64,000 nt of DNA from positions 62,001 to 126,000 of the forward strand of contig CAJXVT010000001.1 in the NCBI GenBank assembly GCA_913062575.1, in the 5' to 3' direction. Source of the stretch: an uncultured Flavobacteriaceae bacterium. GTDB taxonomy: Bacteria > Bacteroidota > Bacteroidia > Flavobacteriales > Flavobacteriaceae. The notes under the pieces were generated by a model. It was not told where the DNA came from. It saw only the letters and a list, made by a program, of their open reading frames with translations, and ran no database searches. This document shows positions 8,573-17,170 of the stretch, in pieces. The translations under genes were made by a program, and so were the position numbers. How positions within the stretch are numbered: the first letter of the stretch is position 1; each line of letters begins with the position of its first letter.

Positions 8573-9655
8573 ATGAGTTTTAGAAATTTCCCAATGGTTC
8601 CTCGAGTAGTTTTCGGTAGAGGATGTTTTAATCAATTAGATGAAATATTAGCTCCAAAACGTAAAAGCGAAAAAGCACCATTTATATTTATTGTGGATGC
8701 TATTTTTAAAGGAAATGACTGGTTAATCAGTAGAATCCCATTGCATTTTAACGATAAAATTATTTATGTAAGTGCAGAAGAAGAGCCAAAAACAACTTAT
8801 GTTGATGGTTATAGAGATGATTTAGTAGCTGAGTTTGATGAAATTCCTTCTGGAATTATCGGAATTGGTGGAGGAACAATGTTAGACTACGCAAAAGCGG
8901 TGTCATTAATGTTAACAAATCCAGGAAGCTCTGCAGATTATCAAGGTTGGGATTTAGTAAAAAATCAAGGAGTATATCATGTTGGAATTCCAACAATTTC
9001 TGGAACTGGAGCAGAGGTTTCAAGAACAACAGTTTTAACAGGGCCAGAACGTAAATTAGGGATGAATTCTGATTACACACCGTTTGATCAAGTAGTGTTA
9101 GACCCAGAATTATGTAAAGATGTGCCAACAAATCAATGGTTTTATACTGGTATGGATTGTTATATTCACTGTATTGAATCATTAACTGGAACTTTCTTAA
9201 ATACATTTAGTGAAAGTTACGGAGAGAAATCTTTAGACTTATGTAGAAGAGTGTTTATAGAAAAAGACATTCGTGATGATGAAAGTCAAGACGAATTGAT
9301 GATGGCTTCATGGCACGGAGGAATGAGCATTGCTTATTCTCAAGTAGGTGTTGCGCATGCAATGAGTTACGGTTTGTCTTATTTATTAGGAACAAAACAC
9401 GGAATCGGAAACTGTATCGTTTTTGATCAATTAGAAGAATTTTACCCAGAAGGAGTTGCAGAATTCAAAATGATGGTGAAAAAGCACAATATTGATATTC
9501 CGAAAGGATTGTGTAAAGACTTGTCTGATGCTGAGTTTGATACCATGATTGATGTTTCTTTAAGTTTAGTTCCGTTATGGGAAAACGCTTTAGGAGATGA
9601 TTGGCAAAAAACAATCACTAGAGAAAAGTTAAGAACAATGTTTGAAAAAATGTAA
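8573..9655 (+). CDS. kdnB: Metal-dependent alcohol dehydrogenase family, likely 3-deoxy-manno-octulosonate 8-oxidase
   Basis: GIIGIGGGTMLDYAKAVSLM, GIPTISGTGAEVSRTTVL and HGIGNCIVFDQL (iron-ADH family). Paired with a KdnA-like aminotransferase and kdsB. Confidence 0.75.
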   Translation: MSFRNFPMVPRVVFGRGCFNQLDEILAPKRKSEKAPFIFIVDAIFKGNDWLISRIPLHFNDKIIYVSAEEEPKTTYVDGYRDDLVAEFDEIPSGIIGIGGGTMLDYAKAVSLMLTNPGSSADYQGWDLVKNQGVYHVGIPTISGTGAEVSRTTVLTGPERKLGMNSDYTPFDQVVLDPELCKDVPTNQWFYTGMDCYIHCIESLTGTFLNTFSESYGEKSLDLCRRVFIEKDIRDDESQDELMMASWHGGMSIAYSQVGVAHAMSYGLSYLLGTKHGIGNCIVFDQLEEFYPEGVAEFKMMVKKHNIDIPKGLCKDLSDAEFDTMIDVSLSLVPLWENALGDDWQKTITREKLRTMFEKM

Positions 9656-9690
9656 TTGTTTTAATTACGTTTTAAATCAATAATTTATAG

Positions 9691-9698
9691 TAAATTTG
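9691..9698 (+). promoter_or_regulatory. Bacteroidota -7 element (TAAATTTG)
   Basis: TAnnTTTG match 20 nt upstream of the 9718 ORF. Confidence 0.5.
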
Positions 9699-9717
9699 CA
9701 CCCAAAATAAGAAAATT

Positions 9718-9978
9718 ATGGCAAGCATAAAAAATTTAAAAAAAGACATCAACTATACATTAGGTGATATTATTGGTGTTTGTGATTTGGTACAGTTAGA
9801 TCCAGCAAAAGCAGGAAAAGCGGAAGTAGTAATAGACGAAACGATTAATGTATTTGATGCATTAATGGCAAAAGTAAATGCTAAAGGTGTAGAAAATAAA
9901 AAAGCACATTATAAAGCGATTGGAGCAGAGTTAGAAGCAAGTGCTAAAGACCTAGTTGCAAAAATAAATAAGTTATAA
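9718..9978 (+). CDS. Small conserved protein of unknown function (86 aa)
   Basis: ORF with its own -7-like promoter and a downstream terminator. Helical Lys/Ala-rich protein. Confidence 0.65.
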   Translation: MASIKNLKKDINYTLGDIIGVCDLVQLDPAKAGKAEVVIDETINVFDALMAKVNAKGVENKKAHYKAIGAELEASAKDLVAKINKL

Positions 9979-10000
9979 TTACAGTTTTTTAACTTAATTT

Positions 10001-10035
10001 TAAAAATCATCTTTTTCTAAAGATGATTTTTTTTT
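10001..10035 (+). terminator. Rho-independent terminator
   Basis: AAATCATCTTT-TTCT-AAAGATGATTTTTTTT hairpin and T-run. Confidence 0.8.
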
Positions 10036-10106
10036 GTATTTTTATGAAAGTTAAATACTAAAAATAATTATGAACCGTTTATCTTAATAATACCCCAAAA
10101 TTAAGA

Positions 10107-10304
10107 ATGGCTAGAGCAATGTTTGAGTACACAAAGACGGTACTAAAAAAAGTAAGTTTTAATGCAGAATTATTCTGCAAAGAATTAGAAAAAGCATTAC
10201 AGAGGTTATTGCCTCATGAAGTAAATGAATTAACAATTTGGATTAAACAATACACTTCTAATAAACCAGAACTGTATGCTTGTTTAGCTTTAATAAAAGA
10301 ATAA
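10107..10304 (+). CDS. Small protein of unknown function (65 aa)
   Basis: ORF with coding-like composition, followed by a terminator. Confidence 0.55.
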   Translation: MARAMFEYTKTVLKKVSFNAELFCKELEKALQRLLPHEVNELTIWIKQYTSNKPELYACLALIKE

Positions 10305-10337
10305 AAAAAAGGAGAACTATTTGTTCTCCTTTTTTAA
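10303..10337. terminator. Bidirectional terminator between convergent genes
   Basis: AAAAAAAGGAGAAC-TATTT-GTTCTCCTTTTTT inverted repeat. The left end slightly overlaps the 10304 stop region. Confidence 0.75.
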
Positions 10338-10793
10338 TTTTCTAACTTTTTGACTCTTAAATCTCCTCATCAATCGCCTTTCAAAGTCTCTTTCTCCAAC
10401 TTCTAATAATACAATTTGTTTATAAGAAATGATTTTGCTTAAGTCAGATTGAAAGGTTATGTATCCTTCATAAAGAAGCCTTTTCATTGCTAGCATTTTA
10501 TTAGAAATACTTTTGGCTTGTTTTTCAGTTAAATTATCAATACCTCCAAGTTTATCAATTTCCTTTTTTAATTCGTTTCTTCTTAGATGGTAAAGCTCGT
10601 ATTTTTTCTTTTCGAATTTATTGTAAACTGGCCAAAACTTAGCTGCTTCAGATTCAGATAAATTTAATTTTTCGGTGATGTATGAAACCTTAAGGGTTTT
10701 TATTTTTTTTCTGCTATCTCTATGTTGAGAGAACATACTCAAACTAATGAATAAAGCAAAAATGAAAATTAATATGTGTTTATTGTTTTTCAT
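10317..10793 (-). CDS. Periplasmic Spy/CpxP-like (sensor of stress) protein
   Basis: Signal peptide MKNNKHILIFIFALFISLSMFSQ, then charged helical repeat YITEKLNLSESEAAKFWPVYNKFEKKKYEL. Confidence 0.6.
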   Translation of the reverse strand: MKNNKHILIFIFALFISLSMFSQHRDSRKKIKTLKVSYITEKLNLSESEAAKFWPVYNKFEKKKYELYHLRRNELKKEIDKLGGIDNLTEKQAKSISNKMLAMKRLLYEGYITFQSDLSKIISYKQIVLLEVGERDFERRLMRRFKSQKVRKLKKENK

Positions 10794-11332
10794 TACGATT
10801 CTATTTCTGTTAATAAACTTGAACTATCTATTGTATTTAAATATTCTAATATGTCATCATCATCTATAGATGTGTCGTCTTCTAAAATATTTCTCTCAGT
10901 AAAGTCAGTATCAATAAACTCAATAGCATTAACCGTTGAGTAATCAATATAGTTTTCATCAAACCAGCTATCAAGATCCTCAGATGAAATGGTGTTAAAA
11001 GGATCTTCAGTAGTAAAAATATTTAATCCAATAAAAAGTAGAACACTTGCTGCTGCTGCAGTAGGAATAAATTTTAATACTCTAGATTTTAAAGAAATCA
11101 CTTTTACTTCTTTTTTAGTAATATCTAATTTAGAGAATAAAGTGTCTTCAAAACTTTCAAAATAGCGATCAGGAGTAGAAAATGTATTTCCTACAGGAAA
11201 ATGTTGCTCTCCAATTTTAGAAAACACAGCATCTTCAACAGTGTCAAAATAGTTTTCAGGTATTGAAAAACCATTTTCGTTCTGTGTTTTACCATTGGTA
11301 AAATCGAAGCTATTTTGTTTTTTGTTATTCAT
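10793..11332 (-). CDS. Single-pass membrane protein, putative anti-sigma factor
   Basis: Lies between the ECF sigma gene and the Spy-like gene. TM segment FIPTAAAASVLLFIGLNIF, acidic C-terminus, duplicated N-terminal motif. Confidence 0.55.
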   Translation of the reverse strand: MNNKKQNSFDFTNGKTQNENGFSIPENYFDTVEDAVFSKIGEQHFPVGNTFSTPDRYFESFEDTLFSKLDITKKEVKVISLKSRVLKFIPTAAAASVLLFIGLNIFTTEDPFNTISSEDLDSWFDENYIDYSTVNAIEFIDTDFTERNILEDDTSIDDDDILEYLNTIDSSSLLTEIES

Positions 11333-11368
11333 TTAATTCTTAGACTTTAAAGTACTTAAAAGGTTTAA

Positions 11369-11917
11369 TTAATGGGGTGTGTTTTTTATATACTCTTCTA
11401 TTTTTCTTACTGCATGAAAATATGACGCCTTTAAAGCTCCTTCTGAGGTTTCTAATATTTGAGAAATATCTTTGTATTTTAAATTATCAAAGTACTTCAT
11501 GTTAAACACCAACTGTTGTTTTGTGGGTAATCTTTTTATTGCTTTCTGTAGTATAATCTGAATTTCATCACCATCAAAATACATATCGCTATTTAAGTTT
11601 GATGCAAGACTATGTTGATAGTCAGAAATATCTACATTACTTTCTCTAGCTCTTTTGTTGATAAAACTAATTGACTCGTTTGTAGCAATTCTATACATCC
11701 AAGAGTATAACTGACTTTCTTGTTTGAATTTATCAATACCTTTAAAAATCTTTATAAAAGTATTTTGCAATACATCATCAGCATCATCATGAGAAATCAC
11801 AATTTTTCGGATGTGCCAATATAGTCGTTCTTTATAGTTGGTAACAAGAGTTCTAAACGCTTTCTCTTTAGTTTGAGCGCTTTGAAGTTGTCCAATAAAT
11901 GTAATTTCGTCTACCAA
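11369..11917 (-). CDS. RNA polymerase sigma-70 factor, ECF subfamily
   Basis: DADDVLQNTFIKIFKGIDKF (region 2), SWMYRIATNESISF, and LPTKQQLVFNMKYFDNLKYKDISQILETSEGALKASYFHAVRKI (region 4). Confidence 0.92.
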   Translation of the reverse strand: MVDEITFIGQLQSAQTKEKAFRTLVTNYKERLYWHIRKIVISHDDADDVLQNTFIKIFKGIDKFKQESQLYSWMYRIATNESISFINKRARESNVDISDYQHSLASNLNSDMYFDGDEIQIILQKAIKRLPTKQQLVFNMKYFDNLKYKDISQILETSEGALKASYFHAVRKIEEYIKNTPH

Positions 11918-11978
11918 CTAATCATTTTTAGTTTTAGTTTAGACAGTCAGAAGATCAAAAGGTTTAAAAGTAAAATCA

Positions 11979-13427
11979 TTAATTTACTTTTCTTCTTTTT
12001 GTATATCCAAACAGTCTATCTTTCTTAATAATTTCTGCAATTCCTTCTGGAAGCATATCCTCCCAGCCACTTTCATTTGATATGATCATTTTTAAAACTC
12101 TTCTTGAGAAAATATGTAAGATTTCGGGATCAAAATCTGCGATGTCAATAAGTTTTCCATTGTGCTTAAAGAATTTATATAATTCTTTCATTCTAGGGTG
12201 CACCTTAAGATTTTCACTTGTAATATATTCCCCTGAAGCTGCGTCCTTGTAAGGGTACATATAGATTTTTAAATCTCTATAGAACAATTTACCAAATGCT
12301 TCTAAAATTCCACCGCTAATATGTCGGTAGTATTTCTCATCAAAAATTTGAATCAAATTGTAAACTCCCATGGCTAAGGCCATTCTTTCTTTGGTGAACT
12401 CACTAAAATACTCTACTAATTTATAGTATTCTTGGAAATTTGTTATCATAACACTTTGACCAAGAGAACACAATAGTTCAGCCCTGTCTAAAAAGTCACG
12501 TTCGTTTATTTCTCCTTCAGCTCTTAAGTTAGCTAATGTAATTTCGAAAATTATTTGCGAATTGTTAGGGTCTACTTTCTTTTCGCTAAAGAATAATTCT
12601 TTAGATTTCTCAAACATATCCATGTTTACTTTGGTAACGGGTCTAAAACTACCACGTAAGGCCAAAATATTCTTTTTATATAAAACTTGAGCAGGTAATA
12701 AGTTGTTTCCGTCAGAATCAAACATTACAGCGTTTGTCATTCCGTTTTTAACCAATTGTAAACTCATTAATCTGTTGTCTACATACATAAATCGTGGGCC
12801 AGAGAAATTAATCATATCAATTTCTAACTGATCTTTATCTATATTGTCATAAAAGGATTTTACCAATTCCTTCGGATTGTCGTTCATGTAAAACCCACCG
12901 TAAATTAAGTTAACTCCCAAAACACCTAACGTTTCTTGTTGTAAGCGGGCATCAGTTTCTTTAAAGCGTAAGTGCAAAACGATTTCGTTATAATCTTCTA
13001 ATGGATCTAACTGAAAACGAACTCCAACCCAACCGTGGCCTTTAAATTTTTTACTAAAATTAATGGTAGCAACGGTGTTTGCATAACTAAAAAATAATTT
13101 CTCGGGATGTTTTTTTCTGCTTAAACGCTCTTCAATTAAATCAATTTCATGAGTAAGCATTGTTTTTAAACGAGGCTCTGTTACATATCGGTTATCAGAT
13201 TCAATTCCGTAAATGGCATCAGAAAAATCTTTATCATAAGCACTCATGGCTTTTGCAATAGTTCCTGAAGCTCCACCAGCTCTAAAAAAATTACGTACAG
13301 TTTCTTGTCCTGCACCAATTTCAGCAAAAGTTCCATAAATATGAGCATTTAAGTTTACACGTAAAGCTTTACTTCTTGTAGTTGGTACTGAATTTATTTT
13401 TTGATCTCCTTTTAGAGTAATTGCCAT
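11979..13427 (-). CDS. Conserved protein of unknown function (about 480 aa, likely Bacteroidota-specific)
   Basis: Long intact ORF, start likely MAITLKGDQ. No recognised catalytic motif. Confidence 0.6.
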   Translation of the reverse strand: MAITLKGDQKINSVPTTRSKALRVNLNAHIYGTFAEIGAGQETVRNFFRAGGASGTIAKAMSAYDKDFSDAIYGIESDNRYVTEPRLKTMLTHEIDLIEERLSRKKHPEKLFFSYANTVATINFSKKFKGHGWVGVRFQLDPLEDYNEIVLHLRFKETDARLQQETLGVLGVNLIYGGFYMNDNPKELVKSFYDNIDKDQLEIDMINFSGPRFMYVDNRLMSLQLVKNGMTNAVMFDSDGNNLLPAQVLYKKNILALRGSFRPVTKVNMDMFEKSKELFFSEKKVDPNNSQIIFEITLANLRAEGEINERDFLDRAELLCSLGQSVMITNFQEYYKLVEYFSEFTKERMALAMGVYNLIQIFDEKYYRHISGGILEAFGKLFYRDLKIYMYPYKDAASGEYITSENLKVHPRMKELYKFFKHNGKLIDIADFDPEILHIFSRRVLKMIISNESGWEDMLPEGIAEIIKKDRLFGYTKRRKVN

Positions 13428-13486
13428 GGCTAAAATTTTATATAACAAATGTACTAAAAATCGATATTTCTAGTTAATTTTTATGC

Positions 13487-13494
13487 TATTTTTG
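13487..13494 (+). promoter_or_regulatory. Bacteroidota -7 element (TATTTTTG)
   Basis: TAnnTTTG match 30 nt upstream of the MBL-fold gene. Confidence 0.4.
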
Positions 13495-13523
13495 TAAGTA
13501 TAGACTATGATTTTTTATAAACA

Positions 13524-14285
13524 ATGAAAATTACTTTTTTAGGAACTGGAACTTCACAAGGTATTCCGATGATTGCAAACAATCATCCAGTATGTCTATC
13601 TACAAACCCTAAGGATAAAAGATTGCGTTCTTCCATTATGATTTCTTGGGATGATTATAATTATATTGTTGATTGTGGTCCAGACTTTAGAACGCAAATG
13701 TTACGAGAGAATGTACAACGTATAAATGGAGTTTTATTTACGCATGAACATTCTGATCATACAGCTGGCTTTGACGATGTTAGACCTTTTAGCTACCAAA
13801 TGGGAGAAGTGCCTGTGTATTTAGATAAGCGAACGTTAGTGAGTTTGAAAAAACGGTTCGAATATATTTTCACTTCGGAAAACCGATATCCTGGAGCTCC
13901 AAAAGTTGCGGTGAACTTAATTGATGATGCTGTTTTTAATTTAGGCGAAGTGGAAGTAACCCCAATTGAAGTACTGCATGGAGAACTGCCTGTTACTTGT
14001 TATCGATTTAATAATTTTGCATACTTAACAGATATTAAAACGATTTCAGAAAAAGAGAAACATAAACTAAAAGGAATTAAAATATTGGTTGTGAGTGCGC
14101 TAAGGGTAGAGGAGCATCCAACTCATTTTAATTTACAAGAAGCATTAGATTTTGTTAAAGAAATAAATCCAGAGAGAACTTATTTTTCTCACATCAGTCA
14201 TCGATTAGGTTTTCATGATGAGGTTCAAAAACAATTACCCAAAAATGTTTTTTTAGCTTTTGATGGGTTGCAAATTGAGATGTAG
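13524..14285 (+). CDS. MBL-fold metallohydrolase (PhnP/cyclic phosphodiesterase-like)
   Basis: MKITFLGTGTSQGIPMIAN, DCGPDFRTQMLRENV, LFTHEHSDHTAGFDDVRPF. Confidence 0.85.
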   Translation: MKITFLGTGTSQGIPMIANNHPVCLSTNPKDKRLRSSIMISWDDYNYIVDCGPDFRTQMLRENVQRINGVLFTHEHSDHTAGFDDVRPFSYQMGEVPVYLDKRTLVSLKKRFEYIFTSENRYPGAPKVAVNLIDDAVFNLGEVEVTPIEVLHGELPVTCYRFNNFAYLTDIKTISEKEKHKLKGIKILVVSALRVEEHPTHFNLQEALDFVKEINPERTYFSHISHRLGFHDEVQKQLPKNVFLAFDGLQIEM

Positions 14286-14436
14286 TCTTGAGGATTTGCG
14301 TTAAGTTGAATCATGCGAAGTTATGTTGCTAGTCAACTAATTTAGTAGAAGTGGATAGAAAATTCAATGAACACCTTGCAGTCAGGTAATTGCATGTGTT
14401 CTTGAAGTAGTCTAGTGTTTTTGTTTTAAAGTAATT

Positions 14437-16443
14437 TTATATTTGCTGAAATAATTTTTCAAGCTTTTCCACTGTAAAAGGTTTTTGAAGAACAAAATCA
14501 ATAGCATGATCCTCTTTAGTTTTCTCATCAACCCCCCATCCAGACACAATTACAATTTTTATTTTGTCACCAAAATTATTCCTAATAGTTTCTGCTAATT
14601 CCCACCCATTCATTTCAGGCATACCAATATCTGTAAATACAATATCACAAATATTTTTATTAAGATAATCTAAGGCTTCTTTTCCGCTATTTGCAATAGT
14701 ACATTTATGTCCCATCAATCCCACCAACTCACCAATGTTTTCTGTAATAATGGTGTCGTCATCTACCCACAAAACACTAAAAGAAGCTTTGTTTTCCTGT
14801 TCATTTTTATCTGTTACTTTAATTTCATCTTGCTCAACTATTGGAAAAACTATTTCAATGGAAGTTCCTTTAGTTAATTCAGAGGATTTAACAACTATAT
14901 CTCCTTTGTATTTCTTTAAGGTACTATATACCCCACTCATTCCTAAACCTCTCCCTAATTTGAATCCTTTTGTTGAATAGAACGGTTGAAATATTTTTGA
15001 TTTGGTTTCTTCATTCATGCCTATTCCTGTATCAGTAAAAGTTGCGTATATATTTTTAGCTTTTATACCTGTTCTAATAATAAGCTCCCCGCCTTTGGGC
15101 ATTGCTTCAACACTATTCTTAATTAAATTATAGATAACTAATTTTAATTCCCCGCGGTTACAACTAATTTTCGGAATATCTTCGAAATCGGTTATAACAC
15201 TTATCTTTAATCCTTCTTTTTCCATGTCATCTTTCCATAAGGGGCGTGACTGACGCAAACTGTCTTTAATCAATTTATTAAAATCGATAAGTTTAGCATT
15301 TTTTTCGTCATGTTCTGTGTCACCAAATTTTTGCAAGCCACTAACTCTATCAGCTACGTCATCTATGATAGATTCAATGTCAATTAGGCGCTCAAGAGTA
15401 CTGCTTGAAAAATCATTTTGAAGCTTGATGACGTCTAAATTCCCTATCATTTGTTGTAAAGAATTATTAAAGTCATGAGCAATAGAAGAAGACATCTCTC
15501 CTATTGCTTTAAGTTTTTGATGCTTTATCTGAGCTTTTTCAAATGTTTTTTGTGATGTAATATCCTGATTTGCACCCATTAAGCCAATTACCTTGCCGCC
15601 CTCGCCTAATGCGGGCTGGCAAATGGTTCTTAGTGTTTTTTGTTCATCAGTAGGAAGGTGAATTCGAAATTCAATATCATATGGAATCCCAAAATTTACA
15701 GCTTTATAATAAGAACTATTAAATAATTTGAAGTCATCTGGGTGAACTAGTTTAACGAGTGTATCATATTCTGGAGAACCTTTTTTTGAATCTAAACCCC
15801 AGATAAGAAATGTTTCATCAGACCATTCAATCTTTTGACTTGGGAAATCAAATGTCCAGCTTCCAATTTGTGCTAATCTCTGCGTTTGATTTAAGATGGT
15901 GTTTAATTCATATAGTTTTTTATATTGAGAATCTAACTTTTTTTGATTTTCAACAAGTACGTTATTTTGATTTTCGATTTCTTGTTCGGCAACTTTACGC
16001 TTATGTATGTCTCTGCATACTTTAACCATTTTTATGATTTTACCATTAGTGTTTTTAATAGGGTAGATGTATTCAGAAAACCATTTTTTTTCTCCAAAAC
16101 AATCAAAAAAGATTTCTACTGTTTCACTTTCACCTGTTTTCTTTACTTTTTTAAATGCATTTAGAAGGGTATCTGAAACTTCTTTGTCGAAAAGATCGTT
16201 GGGCATTTTCCCTACTATATCTTCAGGAGATACTGTATAGCATTTAGGGCCATTATAATAAAGGTATTCACCATTGGGCTTATGTATGGTAATCATATCT
16301 TCAGACGCTTTCAATAGTATATTAAAACTGTCTTCGTTTTGACTTAGTTTATTTTCTAATTTAAATTCTTTAATCAGTTTTTCTAAATCTTGATAGGTAG
16401 GTTTTTCAGTCGATTTCATTTTTTTCTTTTTACTATAGCTCAA
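14437..16443 (-). CDS. PAS-domain hybrid sensor histidine kinase with C-terminal receiver
   Basis: PAS segments, H-box SSSIAHDFNNSLQQ, ATPase DTGIGMNEETKSKIFQPFYSTKG...GLGMSGV, receiver DIVFTDIGMPEMNGWELA. Confidence 0.9.
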   Translation of the reverse strand: MSYSKKKKMKSTEKPTYQDLEKLIKEFKLENKLSQNEDSFNILLKASEDMITIHKPNGEYLYYNGPKCYTVSPEDIVGKMPNDLFDKEVSDTLLNAFKKVKKTGESETVEIFFDCFGEKKWFSEYIYPIKNTNGKIIKMVKVCRDIHKRKVAEQEIENQNNVLVENQKKLDSQYKKLYELNTILNQTQRLAQIGSWTFDFPSQKIEWSDETFLIWGLDSKKGSPEYDTLVKLVHPDDFKLFNSSYYKAVNFGIPYDIEFRIHLPTDEQKTLRTICQPALGEGGKVIGLMGANQDITSQKTFEKAQIKHQKLKAIGEMSSSIAHDFNNSLQQMIGNLDVIKLQNDFSSSTLERLIDIESIIDDVADRVSGLQKFGDTEHDEKNAKLIDFNKLIKDSLRQSRPLWKDDMEKEGLKISVITDFEDIPKISCNRGELKLVIYNLIKNSVEAMPKGGELIIRTGIKAKNIYATFTDTGIGMNEETKSKIFQPFYSTKGFKLGRGLGMSGVYSTLKKYKGDIVVKSSELTKGTSIEIVFPIVEQDEIKVTDKNEQENKASFSVLWVDDDTIITENIGELVGLMGHKCTIANSGKEALDYLNKNICDIVFTDIGMPEMNGWELAETIRNNFGDKIKIVIVSGWGVDEKTKEDHAIDFVLQKPFTVEKLEKLFQQI

Positions 16444-16519
16444 ATGATATAGAACATCTTGTGTTTTATACAGAAGTTTCTAGTAAGATAGTGAAAAAGA
16501 GTGTTAAAAAAAACACAAA

Positions 16520-17167
16520 CTACAAGCGTTCTTCAATCCAAGATTTGAAATTGTAAAAATTTTGTGGAGCAACTCCATGACCAACAGGGTATTCTGAATA
16601 GATATTTTCTAAGTTGTTTGTCTTTAAGTATTCTGGAGCTTTCCTCGCCCATTCTACAGGTAACACTTGGTCTACAGAGCCGTGAGAAATATAATAATCT
16701 GTAGTGATATTTAAATTAGAAACGTCTTTAGGAGCTAATTCGTCATTGATATAGCCACTTAAAGCTAGTACGTGATTCACTTTGTTTGGGTAGTTTAAGC
16801 TTAGTGCATAACTTAAAATTGCGCCTTGGCTAAAACCTAATAAGAAGGTGTTGTTAGGGTCTGTTTTGTAGGTTGTTTTTATATACGCTATAAAATCTGC
16901 AATTTTTGTCAATGACTTTCTGGCTTCATCAAGGTCGGAAAATTTCTCATCATTGGCGTCTAATGTAATTGCATACCAGGCATAACCGCCAAAAGCCATA
17001 TCATAAGGGGCTCTTGCGCTTACAATTAGTAGCTCGTCTGGTAATTCTGAAGCAAAAGAAAATAAATCTTCTTCGTTACTTCCAAAGCCGTGTAATAAAA
17101 TTAATAATGGCGGGTTTTCTTGTTCGATTTTTGGTTGTCGAACGATATAGTGCAATTCTGAATTCAT
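16520..17167 (-). CDS. Alpha/beta hydrolase (phospholipase/carboxylesterase family)
   Basis: LLILLHGFGSNEEDL, FLLGFSQGAILSYAL (GxSxG), GHGVAPQNF. Confidence 0.86.
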   Translation of the reverse strand: MNSELHYIVRQPKIEQENPPLLILLHGFGSNEEDLFSFASELPDELLIVSARAPYDMAFGGYAWYAITLDANDEKFSDLDEARKSLTKIADFIAYIKTTYKTDPNNTFLLGFSQGAILSYALSLNYPNKVNHVLALSGYINDELAPKDVSNLNITTDYYISHGSVDQVLPVEWARKAPEYLKTNNLENIYSEYPVGHGVAPQNFYNFKSWIEERL

Positions 17168-17170
17168 AAG

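Noticed and set aside
8856-9206. Minus-strand ORF (116 aa) inside kdnB
   Set aside because: Entirely antisense to kdnB; Leu-rich shadow translation without motifs.
14286-14436. Convergent intergenic gap between the MBL-fold and hybrid kinase genes
   Set aside because: No strong terminator, repeat or coding signal could be supported.
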